A stretch of DNA of 64,000 nt from Syntrophaceae bacterium (GTDB lineage Bacteria > Desulfobacterota > Syntrophia > Syntrophales > Smithellaceae), in assembly GCA_018436925.1 (NCBI GenBank), contig JAHDKI010000020.1, positions 27,501 to 91,500 of the forward strand, read 5' to 3'. Under the pieces are notes generated by a model, which was not told the origin of the DNA, did no database searches, and saw only the letters and a program-made list of their open reading frames with translations. A program made the translations under genes and the position numbers. Shown here piece by piece: positions 53,709 through 63,541 of this stretch (position 1 is the stretch's first letter; each line of letters opens with the position of its first letter).

Positions 53709-55094
53709 ATGGCGAGCATTCTGGTAATTGACGACGATGAATCGATTGTTGAAACGCTGGATTTGTACCTGTCTGAAGAGGGCTACAGCGTAAGGACCGC
53801 CCTTACCGGCACGGATGGTTTGAATGAATATGTCCGGCAGCCTTCGGATGTTGTCATTTTGGACATCCGGTTGCCGGATGTGGACGGCTTTTCCGTTCTT
53901 GAAGACCTCAAGGAGGAAAATGAAAACGTCAAGGTCATCATGATTACCGCCTTTCATGACATGGAGACCACCATCAACGCCATGAAGGGAGGCGCTTTCG
54001 ATTATATTCACAAACCCATCAATGTTGATGAACTGGAAATCGCCATTAAAAAGGCGCTCAAATCTCTCGAGATGGAAAAGAAAATCGACGGTCTGCTCAT
54101 GGAGCCGTCGCGCAACTTCCGCGTCGGCGACATCATCGGCACCGGCAACGAAATGCGGGAAATTTTCAAGACCATCGGCGTCGTTTCCAAAAGCCGCACC
54201 ACCGTGCTGATTCATGGAGAAAGCGGCACGGGCAAAGAGCTGATCGCCAAAGTGATTCACAACAACACATCCCCCGATGAACCGTTTATCGCGGTGAATT
54301 GCTCTGCCATCGTGGAGACGCTTCTGGAATCCGAACTTTTCGGACACGAAAAAGGGTCTTTCACCGGCGCCATTGCCCGCAAGCTGGGCAAGTTTGAGCT
54401 GGCGCGCTACGGCAGCGTTTTTCTCGACGAGATCAGTGAAATGTCGGTGAATCTCCAGGCGAAACTTCTGCGTGTGCTGCAGGAAATGGAGTTCGAACGC
54501 GTCGGCGGCAAGGATAAAGTCAAAGTCACGGCGCGCATTATGGCGGCGACCAATAAGGACTTAAAAGAACTCGTCAAAGAAGGAAAATTTCGCGACGATT
54601 TGTATTACCGTCTCAACATCGTCGCCATTCATCTTCCCCCGCTGCGGAACCGCCGTCAGGATATTCCGCCTTTGATTGATTATCTTCTGTCCAAAATCAA
54701 TCTGGACCTGCATAAGAAGATTATCGGCGTTTCCGATGAAATCATGGACAAATTCATGACGTATGCCTGGCCGGGCAACGTTCGGGAGCTTGAGAATCTT
54801 CTGGTGCGAGCCTGCGTGGTGGCCAAAGGGCAGGTTCTGGGCATTTCCGACATTCCGGAATTGGGCAAGGACCAAAACGATAAACCCGCGCAAGACGGCG
54901 GCCTTGGAGCCGTATTCGCCCCGGATGAAGAAGGCAAACTCCTGACGCTTGATCAGGTGGAAGAGCGATACATTCGGAAAGTCATTCAGCAAACCACGAT
55001 GAATAAAGGGGAAATCTGTGAAACGCTTGGCGTCTCCCGACCGACCTTGGAGCGCAAACTCGAAAAATACGGCATCTCTTTCGAGCGGGATTAA
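53709..55094 (+). CDS. Sigma54-dependent response regulator (NtrC family)
   Basis: The protein has 461 residues. The receiver domain has the acidic pocket DDDE and phosphoacceptor D52 (ILDIRLPDVDGF). The AAA+ domain has Walker A GESGTGKE, the sigma54-contact loop GSFTGA (usual GAFTGA) and Walker B VFLDEISEM. The C-terminal Fis-type HTH reads KGEICETLGVSRPTLERKL. It would activate sigma54 promoters when phosphorylated by the kinase upstream. No -24/-12 promoter was located in the window. Confidence 0.95.
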   Translation: MASILVIDDDESIVETLDLYLSEEGYSVRTALTGTDGLNEYVRQPSDVVILDIRLPDVDGFSVLEDLKEENENVKVIMITAFHDMETTINAMKGGAFDYIHKPINVDELEIAIKKALKSLEMEKKIDGLLMEPSRNFRVGDIIGTGNEMREIFKTIGVVSKSRTTVLIHGESGTGKELIAKVIHNNTSPDEPFIAVNCSAIVETLLESELFGHEKGSFTGAIARKLGKFELARYGSVFLDEISEMSVNLQAKLLRVLQEMEFERVGGKDKVKVTARIMAATNKDLKELVKEGKFRDDLYYRLNIVAIHLPPLRNRRQDIPPLIDYLLSKINLDLHKKIIGVSDEIMDKFMTYAWPGNVRELENLLVRACVVAKGQVLGISDIPELGKDQNDKPAQDGGLGAVFAPDEEGKLLTLDQVEERYIRKVIQQTTMNKGEICETLGVSRPTLERKLEKYGISFERD

Positions 55095-55116
55095 TCATGC
55101 CGGCGGGAAGTGATTC

Positions 55117-55722
55117 ATGAAAATATCCAAAGCCGACTTTGTCAAAAGCGCCGTGCGTCCGGATCAGTATCCGTTGCCGATTTTTCCCGAAATTGCGTTC
55201 GTCGGCCGGTCCAACGTCGGCAAATCCTCGCTGATCAATGCTTTGACCAACAGAAAAAATCTGGCCAAAACCAGCAATACACCGGGAAGAACGCAACTGA
55301 TCAACTTCTTTCTTATCAATGAAAGCGTTTCTTTTGTGGACCTTCCCGGCTATGGATTTGCGAAGGTGCCTCTTTCGGTTAAGAAAGACTGGGGGCGCAT
55401 GATCGAAATCTATCTAAAGGAGAGGCCAAGCCTGGTTTTGGTGGTGATGATCCTGGATATTCGCCGCGATCCCAGCCCGGACGATTTGTCCTTGATCGAC
55501 TGGCTGAGCCTGTATCGCATTCCCTGTCTTTTTATACTGACCAAGGCTGACAAATTTTCCAATAATCAGTGTCTGGCGCGCCGCAAAAGCATAGAAAAAG
55601 CTCTGGGCCGGGCGGCCCAGAGCCACACGATACTGTTTTCCGCCAAAACACGCAAAGGGGTGGATGACGTGTTGATGTTTATCGACCGTCATCTGGCCGC
55701 GGTGACAAACGCCTGCGACTGA
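55117..55722 (+). CDS. engB: Ribosome biogenesis GTP-binding protein YsxC/EngB
   Basis: The protein has 201 residues. G1 GRSNVGKSSLINAL, the G2 region NTPGRTQLINFF, G3 DLPGYGFA and G4 TKADK are all present. It assists large-subunit ribosome assembly. It starts 22 bp after the response regulator. Its stop TGA abuts the stop of the convergent gene to form TGATCA. Confidence 0.95.
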   Translation: MKISKADFVKSAVRPDQYPLPIFPEIAFVGRSNVGKSSLINALTNRKNLAKTSNTPGRTQLINFFLINESVSFVDLPGYGFAKVPLSVKKDWGRMIEIYLKERPSLVLVVMILDIRRDPSPDDLSLIDWLSLYRIPCLFILTKADKFSNNQCLARRKSIEKALGRAAQSHTILFSAKTRKGVDDVLMFIDRHLAAVTNACD

Positions 55723-56175
55723 TCACGCCGTGGGGAAAATATGAAAGAACATATTGATTCCTTTAATGATTTCAGAGTCAAACTGTTCGCCTAAGTGTCT
55801 GTAGAGCTTTCGGACAATGACTTCGATCGAATTTGCGTCAATGGACGTAATTTCAGTGAAGATCACGCCGACGGTTCGATTGCTCGTATACCATCCGCGA
55901 ATATCCACTTCTCTCAAGGCCGGGGATATGGCCGACTCGACGGCCGATACACGGTGATGTCCGCCGCCGTTGACGGCAGCCGAGACATCCAGAAGCATCA
56001 GCAAAAGAGGCTTCCGCAACCGTTCGGCGCGAATTTTTTCCCGCTGCAGAATCTTATGGAATTGAGCATCGTCAAAAAAAAGAAATCTCTCCGCCTCTGC
56101 GGGAGGCGCCATAGTCAGAAGATTTCCCCGTAAAACCGAGCTATTCTTTTCAAGGGTGTGTCGCTTTGATTCCAT
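55723..56175 (-). CDS. Small degenerate GGDEF-like domain protein
   Basis: The protein has 150 residues. FLFFDDAQFHKILQREKIRA and RKPLLLMLLDVS resemble the first half of a GGDEF domain as found in small proteins near exopolysaccharide genes of Desulfobacterota. The GGDEF active-site motif itself is absent, so diguanylate cyclase activity is unlikely. No membrane segment. It ends base-to-base with engB. Confidence 0.55.
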   Translation of the reverse strand: MESKRHTLEKNSSVLRGNLLTMAPPAEAERFLFFDDAQFHKILQREKIRAERLRKPLLLMLLDVSAAVNGGGHHRVSAVESAISPALREVDIRGWYTSNRTVGVIFTEITSIDANSIEVIVRKLYRHLGEQFDSEIIKGINMFFHIFPTA

Positions 56176-56953
56176 GTTTGACGGCCTTTCTCATCCACTG
56201 AACTTAAAAAACGCATATTTAGTAAAACACAGACCATGCCAGGTGAGTCTTAAAATCGCATAAAAAGAAAAAATCCTATAAGCGCATGATATTATGAAAT
56301 AAAATATTGAAGTGAAGAGGTGCGTTCTTCAGCGGAAAGCATTGAAATTAACAGTCATCATCACAGATCTACGATTATTGAGAGACTTTCACCATTTTTT
56401 GTAGATCATTTCGCCTTAGATTAAGCCTGAATTTCCAGATATGAATCGACTAAAGAATCGATTCCCATTTCCGGATACTCGCTGTCAGGTTTCGTGCTGT
56501 TTATAGACAAGCCTTCGGCGTTGTTCCAAGTCCAGGTTTGTGAATGGCGGGGGGAAAATTAATCTTGTTTCTGCGCAGCGTTTTTTTGCAAAAGTCGCAT
56601 TTTCCGGTTGCGTCTTTTGGGCCGTGTGCGCGCCGTTCGCCTAAGAGCATGATAAAATGGCGTAAAACAGGTGCTGACCGGCCCGGTGAATCAAACATCA
56701 TGATTTCATTTAAAAAATAAAATCATGCCTTGTTGTGATCAGGATTCCGCCGCGCTCAGAAGATCCTGAATGTGAACGATAGTCAAAAATATAAATGAAT
56801 TATTACAAGTATCTGAATGGAGATAGGTGCCTTCATTGATCTTCGCTGCTTGACACGGTTTTGAAAGTGTGTTAGCCGTCGAACGCCGGTCAGACTTCAT
56901 AGCGGACAGGCTTTAGAGCAAGGCTTTTCACATAAAGAACGAGGTGCAATTCC
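56176..56953. other. AT-rich intergenic region before the Hdr operon, 778 bp
   Basis: No supported gene. It is visibly richer in A+T than its neighbours. It contains an inverted repeat GATCTAC/GTAGATC (56366-56372 and 56401-56407) and the palindrome GAATCGATTC near 56455. A TTGACA at 56850 has no good -10 at 17 bp. It should hold the promoter and control of the Hdr operon. Confidence 0.5.
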
Positions 56954-59900
56954 GTGGTCAAAGATAATGAAAAAGTTGGTGCGGTCATGGTGGTGGGCTC
57001 GGGAATCGCCGGCATTCAGGCGTCTCTCGATTTAGCCAATTCCGGAATGAAAGTTTATCTCGTGGAAAACGGGATCAGTATCGGCGGCGTGATGGCCCAG
57101 TTGGACAAGACGTTTCCCACAAACGACTGTTCCGCCTGTATTCTCTCGCCGAAGCTCGTTGAAGTCGGAAGACATCCGAACGTCACGATCAAAACCCGCC
57201 GAACGGTCGAATCCGTGGAAGGCGAACCCGGCAAATTCAAAGTCAAACTCACTTCAGCGCCGCGCTATGTCAATCTCGATAAATGCACCGGCTGCGGCGA
57301 CTGTGCCAAAGTCTGTCCCATCAATGTCAAAGCCGAATTCAACGGCAATTTGAGCGAACGGCAGGCCATCTATCGTCATTTTCCCCAGGCCATTCCCAGC
57401 GGTTTCGCCATCGACAAACTGGGGACCTCTCCTTGTAAGGCCCACTGTCCGACGCACATCAGCGTTCAGGGCTATGTGGCGCTGATCGCGCAGGGCAAGT
57501 TCAAAGAAGCTCTGAAGCTGATCAAGCAGGACAACCCGTTCCCGATTGTGTGCGGCCGCGTTTGTAACCATCCGTGCGAGACGGCCTGTATGCGGGGCAA
57601 AGTCGATGAACCCATCGATATTATGCATCTGAAACGATTTGTCGCCGACCTGGATCTCAACGGCGACACGCGCTACCTGCCCGAAAAAAAGGAAAGCAAG
57701 GGGAAAAAGGTTGCCGTGGTCGGCGCCGGTCCTTCCGGTCTGACTTGCGCCTACTACCTGGCCATTGAAGGCTACGATGTTGAAGTATTTGAGGCGCTGC
57801 CGGTTGCCGGCGGCTGGCTGGCGGTGGGTATTCCCGAATACCGGCTGCCTAAAAATGTTTTAAACGCAGAAATCCAGGTGATCAAGGATCTCGGCGTCAA
57901 GATCCATCTCAATACCCGCATCGGGAAAGACATTTCTTTTGATCAGCTCAAAAACGATTATAACGCGGTCTTCATCGGCTGCGGAACCATGAAGAGCAGC
58001 AAGCTCAATATCCCCGGCGAAGAGATGCAGGGCGTCGTTCACGGCGTCGATTATCTGATGAAAATCAATCTGGGCGAAAAAGTGAACCTGGGAGACCGGG
58101 TAGCCGTCATCGGCGGCGGCAACGTCGCGATGGACGCGGTTCGGACGGCGGTCCGCACCGGCTCCAAGAATGTTTTCATTCTCTATCGCCGTACCCGTGC
58201 TGAAATGCCGGCCTCTCCGGAAGAAATCGAAGAGGCGCTGGAAGAAGGCATTGAGATGAAATTCCTCGTCGCCCCGAAGCGCGTCGTAGGCAAAGACGGC
58301 AGGGTCACGGGGATCGAATGCACCCGTATGGAACTTGGCGAACCCGATGCCAGCGGGCGTCGCCGCCCTGTGGAAGTGAAAGGGTCCGAATTCATCATCG
58401 AGTGCGATGCGATCGTTCCGGCCATCGGCCAGGAAGCCGATCTCTCCTTCATTACGAAGGAAAGCGGCGTTTCCATCAACAAGTGGAACAACGTGGATTT
58501 TGATGCCGTGACCTACGCCACCAACATTCCCGGCATCTTCACCGGCGGCGACGTTTCCACCGGTCCGCAGACGGTGGTCAAGGCGGTCTATTCCGGCAAG
58601 GAAGCGGCCAAATCGATCGACCGCTACCTGCAGGGCGCGGACATGAAAGCCGGCCGTGAAAAAGATTGGACGAAAGATCTGGCCGACAAAGCGGATCTCA
58701 GAGACGTTCCGAAAGTGCCCCGCGAAAAATATCCGCACATGAAGCCGGAAGCCAGAAAAACCAATTTCGAGGAAGTTGGCATCGGCTTTTCCGAGGCGCA
58801 GGCGATTGCAGAAGCCGCCCGCTGTCTGGCCTGCGGGATTTGCTCCGAATGTTATCAATGCGTGGACGCCTGCGTGGCCAAGGCCATTGACCATGACATG
58901 AAACCGGAAGAAGAAACGATCGAAGTCGGCGCGGTGATCGCTTCGCCCGGCTTTGAAATCTTCGACGCCAGCAAACGCGGCGAATACGGTTTCGGCATTT
59001 ACAAAAACGTCGTCACCGCGCTTCAGTTTGAACGAATTCTTTCCGCTTCCGGCCCGTATTTCGGCCATGTCCAGAGAATTTCCGACGGGAAAGAGCCCAA
59101 AAAAGTCGCTTTTATCCAGTGCGTCGGCTCCCGTGACGTGTCGTGTGAAAACAGCTGGTGTTCGTCGGTTTGCTGTATGTATGCCACCAAAGAGGCCATC
59201 ATCGGCAAAGAACACGCCAAGGGTTTGGAGCCCACCATCTTCTATATGGACATCCGCGCCCACGGCAAGGATTTCGACCGGTTCGTGAACCGCGCGAAAG
59301 AGGAATACGGCATCCGCTACATTCGTTCCATGCCGTCAGCAATCAAGGAATTGCAGCAGACCAACAATCTGCTCATTAAATACGTCAATCCCGACGGAAC
59401 CTTCACCGAAGAAGAGTTCGACATGGTCGTGCTCTCTGTCGGTCTCATGCCGCCCAAAGAGGCCCAAAAGCTGGCGGCCAGCCTCGGCATCGAGCTTGAA
59501 GAGCATGGTTTCTGCAAGACCAAACTCGACAATCCCGTTCAGACCTCTCGTCCCGGCGTGTTTGTCTGCGGCGCCTTCGGCGGCCCCAAAGATATTCCCG
59601 AAACCGTCATGGAGGCTTCGGCCGCCGCCGCCTGCGCGGAAGGACTTCTGTCCGCCAAGCGCGGCACCCTGATCTCTCCTCCGGACGTTCCCGAAGAGAA
59701 AGATTTGCGCGGTCAGCCCGTCCGCACCGGCGTTTTTGTGTGCCACTGCGGGATCAATATCGGCGGCGTGGTCGATGTGCCTGCTGTTCGGGACTTTGCC
59801 GCAACACTGCCGACCGTCGTCTACACGGCGGACAATCTTTTCACCTGTTCACAGGATACGGCCGTCAAGATGGCCGAAGTGATTGAAGAGAAAAATCTCA

Positions 59901-61384
59901 CGCGAGTGGTCGTCGCGTCCTGCTCGCCTCGAACGCATGAAGGCCTGTTCCAGGAAAACTGCGAAAAGGCGGGCCTCAACCGCTATCTGTTCGAAATGGC
60001 CAATATCCGCGACCAGGATTCCTGGGTGCATATGCACGAGCCGGAAAAAGCCACTCAAAAAGCGAAAGACCTGCTGCGGATGGCGGTGGCCAAGGCCCAG
60101 TATCTGAAACCCTTGAAGCCCGGTCAGCTGCCCGTCAATCATCAGGCGCTGGTCATCGGCGGCGGTTTGGCCGGTATGACCGCGGCGTTGTCGCTTGCGG
60201 ATCAGGGGTTCAAGTCCATCATCGTTGAGAAGGAAGACCGGCTGGGCGGCAACTACAATCACCTCTACAAGACGCTGGAAGGACTGGATACCCGGGCGCA
60301 CTTGAAAAGCCTTCTGGAAAAGATTTACAACAATCCGATGATCACGGTGGTGACATCCGCCGAGATCAAGAAAATCGACGGCTACATCGGCAATTACAAA
60401 ACCACCGTGCAGTCTAAAAAAGACGGCGAGCAGGTTTTTGAGCACGGTGTGGCGATTGTGGCCATCGGCGCATACGAAAACAAACCCCAGGAGTATCTCT
60501 ACGGGCAGAATCCGAAGGTCAAAACCCAGCGTGAACTGGAAACGCTGATCTATGAAAAAGATCCGAAACTGGCTGCCGTGAAAAATGTGGTCATGATTCA
60601 ATGCGTGGGGAGCCGCGACAAGGAACGGCCGTATTGCAGCCGCTACTGTTGCTCGGAGGCGATCAAAAACGCGCTCGAGCTTAAAGCCGACGATCCGTCC
60701 CGCGACATCACAATCATTTACCGCGATATCCGCACCTTTGCGTTCAAAGAAGACTATTACAAGAAAGCACGTGAAGCGAATATCAAGTTCATTTCGTATG
60801 AGGAAGACCGCAAGCCGGAAGTCATTGCCGCAGGCGACAAGGTGGAAGTGAAAGTCTTTGATCCGATCTTGAATGAATCGGTGACCTTGCCTTCAGATGC
60901 AGTGGTTCTGAGCGTCGGTGTGGTGCCCAATCCGGAAAACTCGGTGATCGGCAACATGCTGAAGATTACCACCAACCAGGACGGTTTCTTCCTGGAAGCG
61001 CACGTCAAACTCCGTCCGGTCGATTTCGCCACCGACGGTGTCTTTATGTGCGGCATGTCGCATTCGCCCAAGTTCAGCGACGAAGCCATCACTCAGGCCA
61101 ACGCGGCTGTGTCGCGCGCCTGCACGATCCTGACGCTTGAATATATCGAAGCGGAAGGCAAGACGGCTTACGTCAGCAAGGAACGTTGCTCGGCGTGCGG
61201 ACTTTGCGAAATCAACTGCCCCTACAGCGCGATCCGCGTTAACGTTGCTGAAGGGTGCGCTGAAGTCAACGCTGTTCTTTGCAAGGGCTGCGGCGTCTGC
61301 ACGGCCTCGTGCCGGATGAACGCCGTCGATCTCAACGGCTTCAACAACGAAGAGGTTCTGGCGCAGATTTATAATATCAATTAA
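56954..61384 (+). CDS. hdrA: HdrA'-GltD-HdrA fusion (heterodisulfide reductase subunit A, electron-bifurcation type)
   Basis: The protein has 1476 residues. Residues 1-~920 are an HdrA-like half: FAD site VVGSGIAGIQASL, DCSACILSPKL, ferredoxin CTGCGDCAKVCP near 110 and ENSWCSSVCCM near 735. Into it is inserted a GltD/NfnB-like unit (~155-640) with CKAHCPTH, CNHPCETACM, GAGPSGL near 257 and CLACGICSECYQC near 628. Residues ~922-1476 are a complete second HdrA (VFVCHCGINIGG, IGGGLAGMTAAL near 1069) with a C-terminal dicluster ferredoxin (CSACGLCEINCP, CKGCGVCTASC). It could exchange electrons between NAD(P)H, ferredoxin and HdrBC. Start is GTG after GAGGTG. Confidence 0.9.
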   Translation: MVKDNEKVGAVMVVGSGIAGIQASLDLANSGMKVYLVENGISIGGVMAQLDKTFPTNDCSACILSPKLVEVGRHPNVTIKTRRTVESVEGEPGKFKVKLTSAPRYVNLDKCTGCGDCAKVCPINVKAEFNGNLSERQAIYRHFPQAIPSGFAIDKLGTSPCKAHCPTHISVQGYVALIAQGKFKEALKLIKQDNPFPIVCGRVCNHPCETACMRGKVDEPIDIMHLKRFVADLDLNGDTRYLPEKKESKGKKVAVVGAGPSGLTCAYYLAIEGYDVEVFEALPVAGGWLAVGIPEYRLPKNVLNAEIQVIKDLGVKIHLNTRIGKDISFDQLKNDYNAVFIGCGTMKSSKLNIPGEEMQGVVHGVDYLMKINLGEKVNLGDRVAVIGGGNVAMDAVRTAVRTGSKNVFILYRRTRAEMPASPEEIEEALEEGIEMKFLVAPKRVVGKDGRVTGIECTRMELGEPDASGRRRPVEVKGSEFIIECDAIVPAIGQEADLSFITKESGVSINKWNNVDFDAVTYATNIPGIFTGGDVSTGPQTVVKAVYSGKEAAKSIDRYLQGADMKAGREKDWTKDLADKADLRDVPKVPREKYPHMKPEARKTNFEEVGIGFSEAQAIAEAARCLACGICSECYQCVDACVAKAIDHDMKPEEETIEVGAVIASPGFEIFDASKRGEYGFGIYKNVVTALQFERILSASGPYFGHVQRISDGKEPKKVAFIQCVGSRDVSCENSWCSSVCCMYATKEAIIGKEHAKGLEPTIFYMDIRAHGKDFDRFVNRAKEEYGIRYIRSMPSAIKELQQTNNLLIKYVNPDGTFTEEEFDMVVLSVGLMPPKEAQKLAASLGIELEEHGFCKTKLDNPVQTSRPGVFVCGAFGGPKDIPETVMEASAAAACAEGLLSAKRGTLISPPDVPEEKDLRGQPVRTGVFVCHCGINIGGVVDVPAVRDFAATLPTVVYTADNLFTCSQDTAVKMAEVIEEKNLTRVVVASCSPRTHEGLFQENCEKAGLNRYLFEMANIRDQDSWVHMHEPEKATQKAKDLLRMAVAKAQYLKPLKPGQLPVNHQALVIGGGLAGMTAALSLADQGFKSIIVEKEDRLGGNYNHLYKTLEGLDTRAHLKSLLEKIYNNPMITVVTSAEIKKIDGYIGNYKTTVQSKKDGEQVFEHGVAIVAIGAYENKPQEYLYGQNPKVKTQRELETLIYEKDPKLAAVKNVVMIQCVGSRDKERPYCSRYCCSEAIKNALELKADDPSRDITIIYRDIRTFAFKEDYYKKAREANIKFISYEEDRKPEVIAAGDKVEVKVFDPILNESVTLPSDAVVLSVGVVPNPENSVIGNMLKITTNQDGFFLEAHVKLRPVDFATDGVFMCGMSHSPKFSDEAITQANAAVSRACTILTLEYIEAEGKTAYVSKERCSACGLCEINCPYSAIRVNVAEGCAEVNAVLCKGCGVCTASCRMNAVDLNGFNNEEVLAQIYNIN

Positions 61385-61429
61385 GGCGAACGGCCGATTC
61401 GGGCCGCATTGCCGCTGGAAGGAGAATAT

Positions 61430-61870
61430 ATGGCTGAAAACTTAGCAAACAAGGAATGGGAACCGAAATTCGTTGCCATTGTCTGCAACTGGTGCACTTA
61501 CGCGGGCGCCGACCTGGCGGGAATCAGCAGAATTCAGTACCCGACCAATGTGAGGGTCATCCGCGTTCCCTGCACGGGCAGAATCAATCCTTTTTACATC
61601 GTCAAAGCCCTGCAGTCCGGAGCCGACGGCGTTCTGGTTTCGGGGTGACACCCGGGAGAATGCCACTATATCTCAGGAAATCTGGTGGCGCGGCGCAAGT
61701 TTGCGACGTTAAAAAGTTTCCTGAACTACATCGGCGTGGAAGGCGATCGGACCATCTTTACATGGGTGTCGGCCTCCGAAGGTGACAGATGGGCGCAGGT
61801 CATCAAAGGCGCGACGGAGAAAATCAAGGCATTGGGACCGGCCAATAAGATGATCAAACAAATTGGTTAG
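61430..61870 (+). CDS. mvhD: MvhD/FrhD-like iron-sulfur subunit, selenoprotein with in-frame TGA at 61646-61648
   Basis: Read through the TGA, the gene encodes 146 residues, the normal length of the MvhD family. The TGA falls in [17 protein letters not shown], exactly where homologues have the Cys of GCHPGDCHY; Sec at this place is known in archaeal and bacterial MvhD proteins. The N-terminal [11 protein letters not shown] and later KIKALGP segments are typical. The subunit passes electrons between a hydrogenase or dehydrogenase and HdrA. The ATG follows GGAAGGAGAATAT. A hairpin follows the TGA. Second Hdr operon gene. Confidence 0.93.
61662..61689 (+). promoter_or_regulatory. Candidate SECIS element of mvhD
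   Basis: GCCAC/GTGGC form the outer stem and CAG/CTG the upper stem, with a left-side TATATCT bulge and a GAAAT loop. The loop starts 29 nt after the TGA, within the usual bacterial range. Confidence 0.5.
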
Positions 61871-61912
61871 TCTGATAAGAGATAATAATACATAAACGGG
61901 GAAATCATCACT

Positions 61913-62923
61913 GTGGAAAACATCGAAACAAAATTGCGCGAAGAAGCAAAAAGGCTGCTTTTGGAAAAGAAGGCCGATGTCATTATCGGCTATGAGAAAG
62001 GCACGCTTCCGTTGACGGCCACGCCTTGTTTCATCACTCAGCCGGATGAGGCCGACAAGCTGGTCTGGAACAATCTTTGTACGCAGAATCTGGCCAAGTT
62101 CGTGCACGATCTGATTACGGCTCACAAAAATTCTCAAAAGCGCCTCAAACCCGAAGACCGCAAGAAGAAAGTGGTCGGCGTCGTCGCCCGCGGCTGCACC
62201 ACGCGATCGATCATTATTCAACTTCAGGAGCGGCAGTATGAACGCGATGAGGTGTGCATTCTGGGCGTTCCCTGTGACGGATACGTGGACGGCAAGGAAC
62301 TGAAAATCCGGATCGGCGGCGCCGATATTGTGGACGGTTCGATCGACGGCGGACAGATGACCATGAAGACCTCCGACGGGGATAAGACGGTCGCCCTCAA
62401 GGACGTTCTGGCCGACTGCTGCGTCACCTGCCGTTTCAACAACCCGATTATTTCCGATGTGATGATCGGATCACCCGCTCCGGCGATGAATCCGGATGCG
62501 GAATACGACGACGTCAAGGAATTCGAATCTAAAACGATCGACGAACGATGGGCGTACTTCACCGGCGAAATGTCCAAATGCATGCGCTGCAATGCCTGCC
62601 GGCAGGCCTGTCCTTCCTGTTACTGTCCGACCTGCTTCGCGGAGCAAAGCCAGCCGCAATGGGTGGGCATTGGGGAAGATGCTTCCGATACGCAAGTCTT
62701 CCAATTCATGCGTTTATACCATATGGTCGGCCGTTGCGTAGACTGCGGATCCTGTGTTGCGGTTTGCCCCATGGGCGTGGATCTGCGCAAGTTCCTCAAG
62801 AAAATCGATAAGGACTGTTTCGAGTTTTTCGGAAACCGCGCCGGTTCCAGCATGGAAGACATGCCGCCTTTGGGCAAGTTCGATGAACATCACGACAAGG
62901 GAGATTTTGTCTACAACCCGTAA
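61913..62923 (+). CDS. FrhB/FdhB-like iron-sulfur flavoprotein of the Hdr complex
   Basis: The protein has 336 residues. The N-terminal part resembles the F420-reducing hydrogenase/formate dehydrogenase beta family (GVVARGCTTRSIIIQLQER, VCILGVPCDGYVDGKE). Two cysteine clusters follow: CMRCNACRQACPSCYCPTC near 222 and CVDCGSCVAVCP near 275. In other systems this subunit carries electrons from a flavin-linked partner such as NADH or F420. The start is GTG. It sits between mvhD and hdrC, so it is probably a structural subunit of the same complex. Confidence 0.85.
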   Translation: MENIETKLREEAKRLLLEKKADVIIGYEKGTLPLTATPCFITQPDEADKLVWNNLCTQNLAKFVHDLITAHKNSQKRLKPEDRKKKVVGVVARGCTTRSIIIQLQERQYERDEVCILGVPCDGYVDGKELKIRIGGADIVDGSIDGGQMTMKTSDGDKTVALKDVLADCCVTCRFNNPIISDVMIGSPAPAMNPDAEYDDVKEFESKTIDERWAYFTGEMSKCMRCNACRQACPSCYCPTCFAEQSQPQWVGIGEDASDTQVFQFMRLYHMVGRCVDCGSCVAVCPMGVDLRKFLKKIDKDCFEFFGNRAGSSMEDMPPLGKFDEHHDKGDFVYNP

Positions 62924-62948
62924 TTTGTTTGAAATGGATGGAGTTTAC

Positions 62949-63476
62949 ATGGAAACTTTTCTGGAAGAAGTCAACAAAAAGATACACGGCGTTCCGCTGC
63001 AGGCCTGTTATCACTGCCGAAAGTGCACGGCCGGCTGTCCCGCTGCGCCCTACATGGAGTACAACCCCAACAAAGTCATCAAGATGATTCAGAACGGGCA
63101 GAAAGAAAAGGTTCTGTCCAGTTCGACCATCTGGCTTTGTCTGTCCTGCGAGACCTGCATCACCCGTTGTCCGAATCAGGTGGACATCGCACGGATGATG
63201 GATGTTCTGCGTCAGATGGCGATAGAACAAGGCGTTGCCGCAAAGGAAGCGAATGTTCTGAAGTTCCATGAAGCCTTCCTCTCCAGCATCAAGTTCGGCG
63301 GCCGCGTCCATGAAATGCTCATGACCGTTCATTACAAATTGAAATCCGGCGACTTGTTTGGAGACGTGGACATTGCTCCGGCGATGTTCCTCAAAGGCAA
63401 ATTGTCGCTTTTGCCGCCGCGGACAAAGGATCTGAAATCAGTAAAGAACATTTTTGAGAAGACCAAAACAACGTGA
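62949..63476 (+). CDS. hdrC: Heterodisulfide reductase subunit C-like protein
   Basis: The protein has 175 residues, cytoplasmic. Two [4Fe-4S] motifs, CYHCRKCTAGCP near 20 and CLSCETCITRCP near 64, are in the order seen in HdrC. It carries electrons between HdrA and HdrB. The ATG at 62949 follows GGATGGAG; MDGVY at 62934 is an alternative start. Confidence 0.92.
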   Translation: METFLEEVNKKIHGVPLQACYHCRKCTAGCPAAPYMEYNPNKVIKMIQNGQKEKVLSSSTIWLCLSCETCITRCPNQVDIARMMDVLRQMAIEQGVAAKEANVLKFHEAFLSSIKFGGRVHEMLMTVHYKLKSGDLFGDVDIAPAMFLKGKLSLLPPRTKDLKSVKNIFEKTKTT

Positions 63477-63541
63477 AGGAATATCGCGCGTCGGGCCTGA
63501 GGCCTGATGCGCTGGAACAAGCATAGAAGGAGGCTACTCTC

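Noticed and set aside
56501-56701. 66-residue minus-strand ORF in the gap before hdrA
   Set aside because: No start signal or recognisable domain; the region is AT-rich and looks regulatory.
61646-61648. TGA splitting mvhD into two small genes
   Set aside because: The two fragments join into one MvhD of normal length, with the TGA at the known Cys/Sec site.
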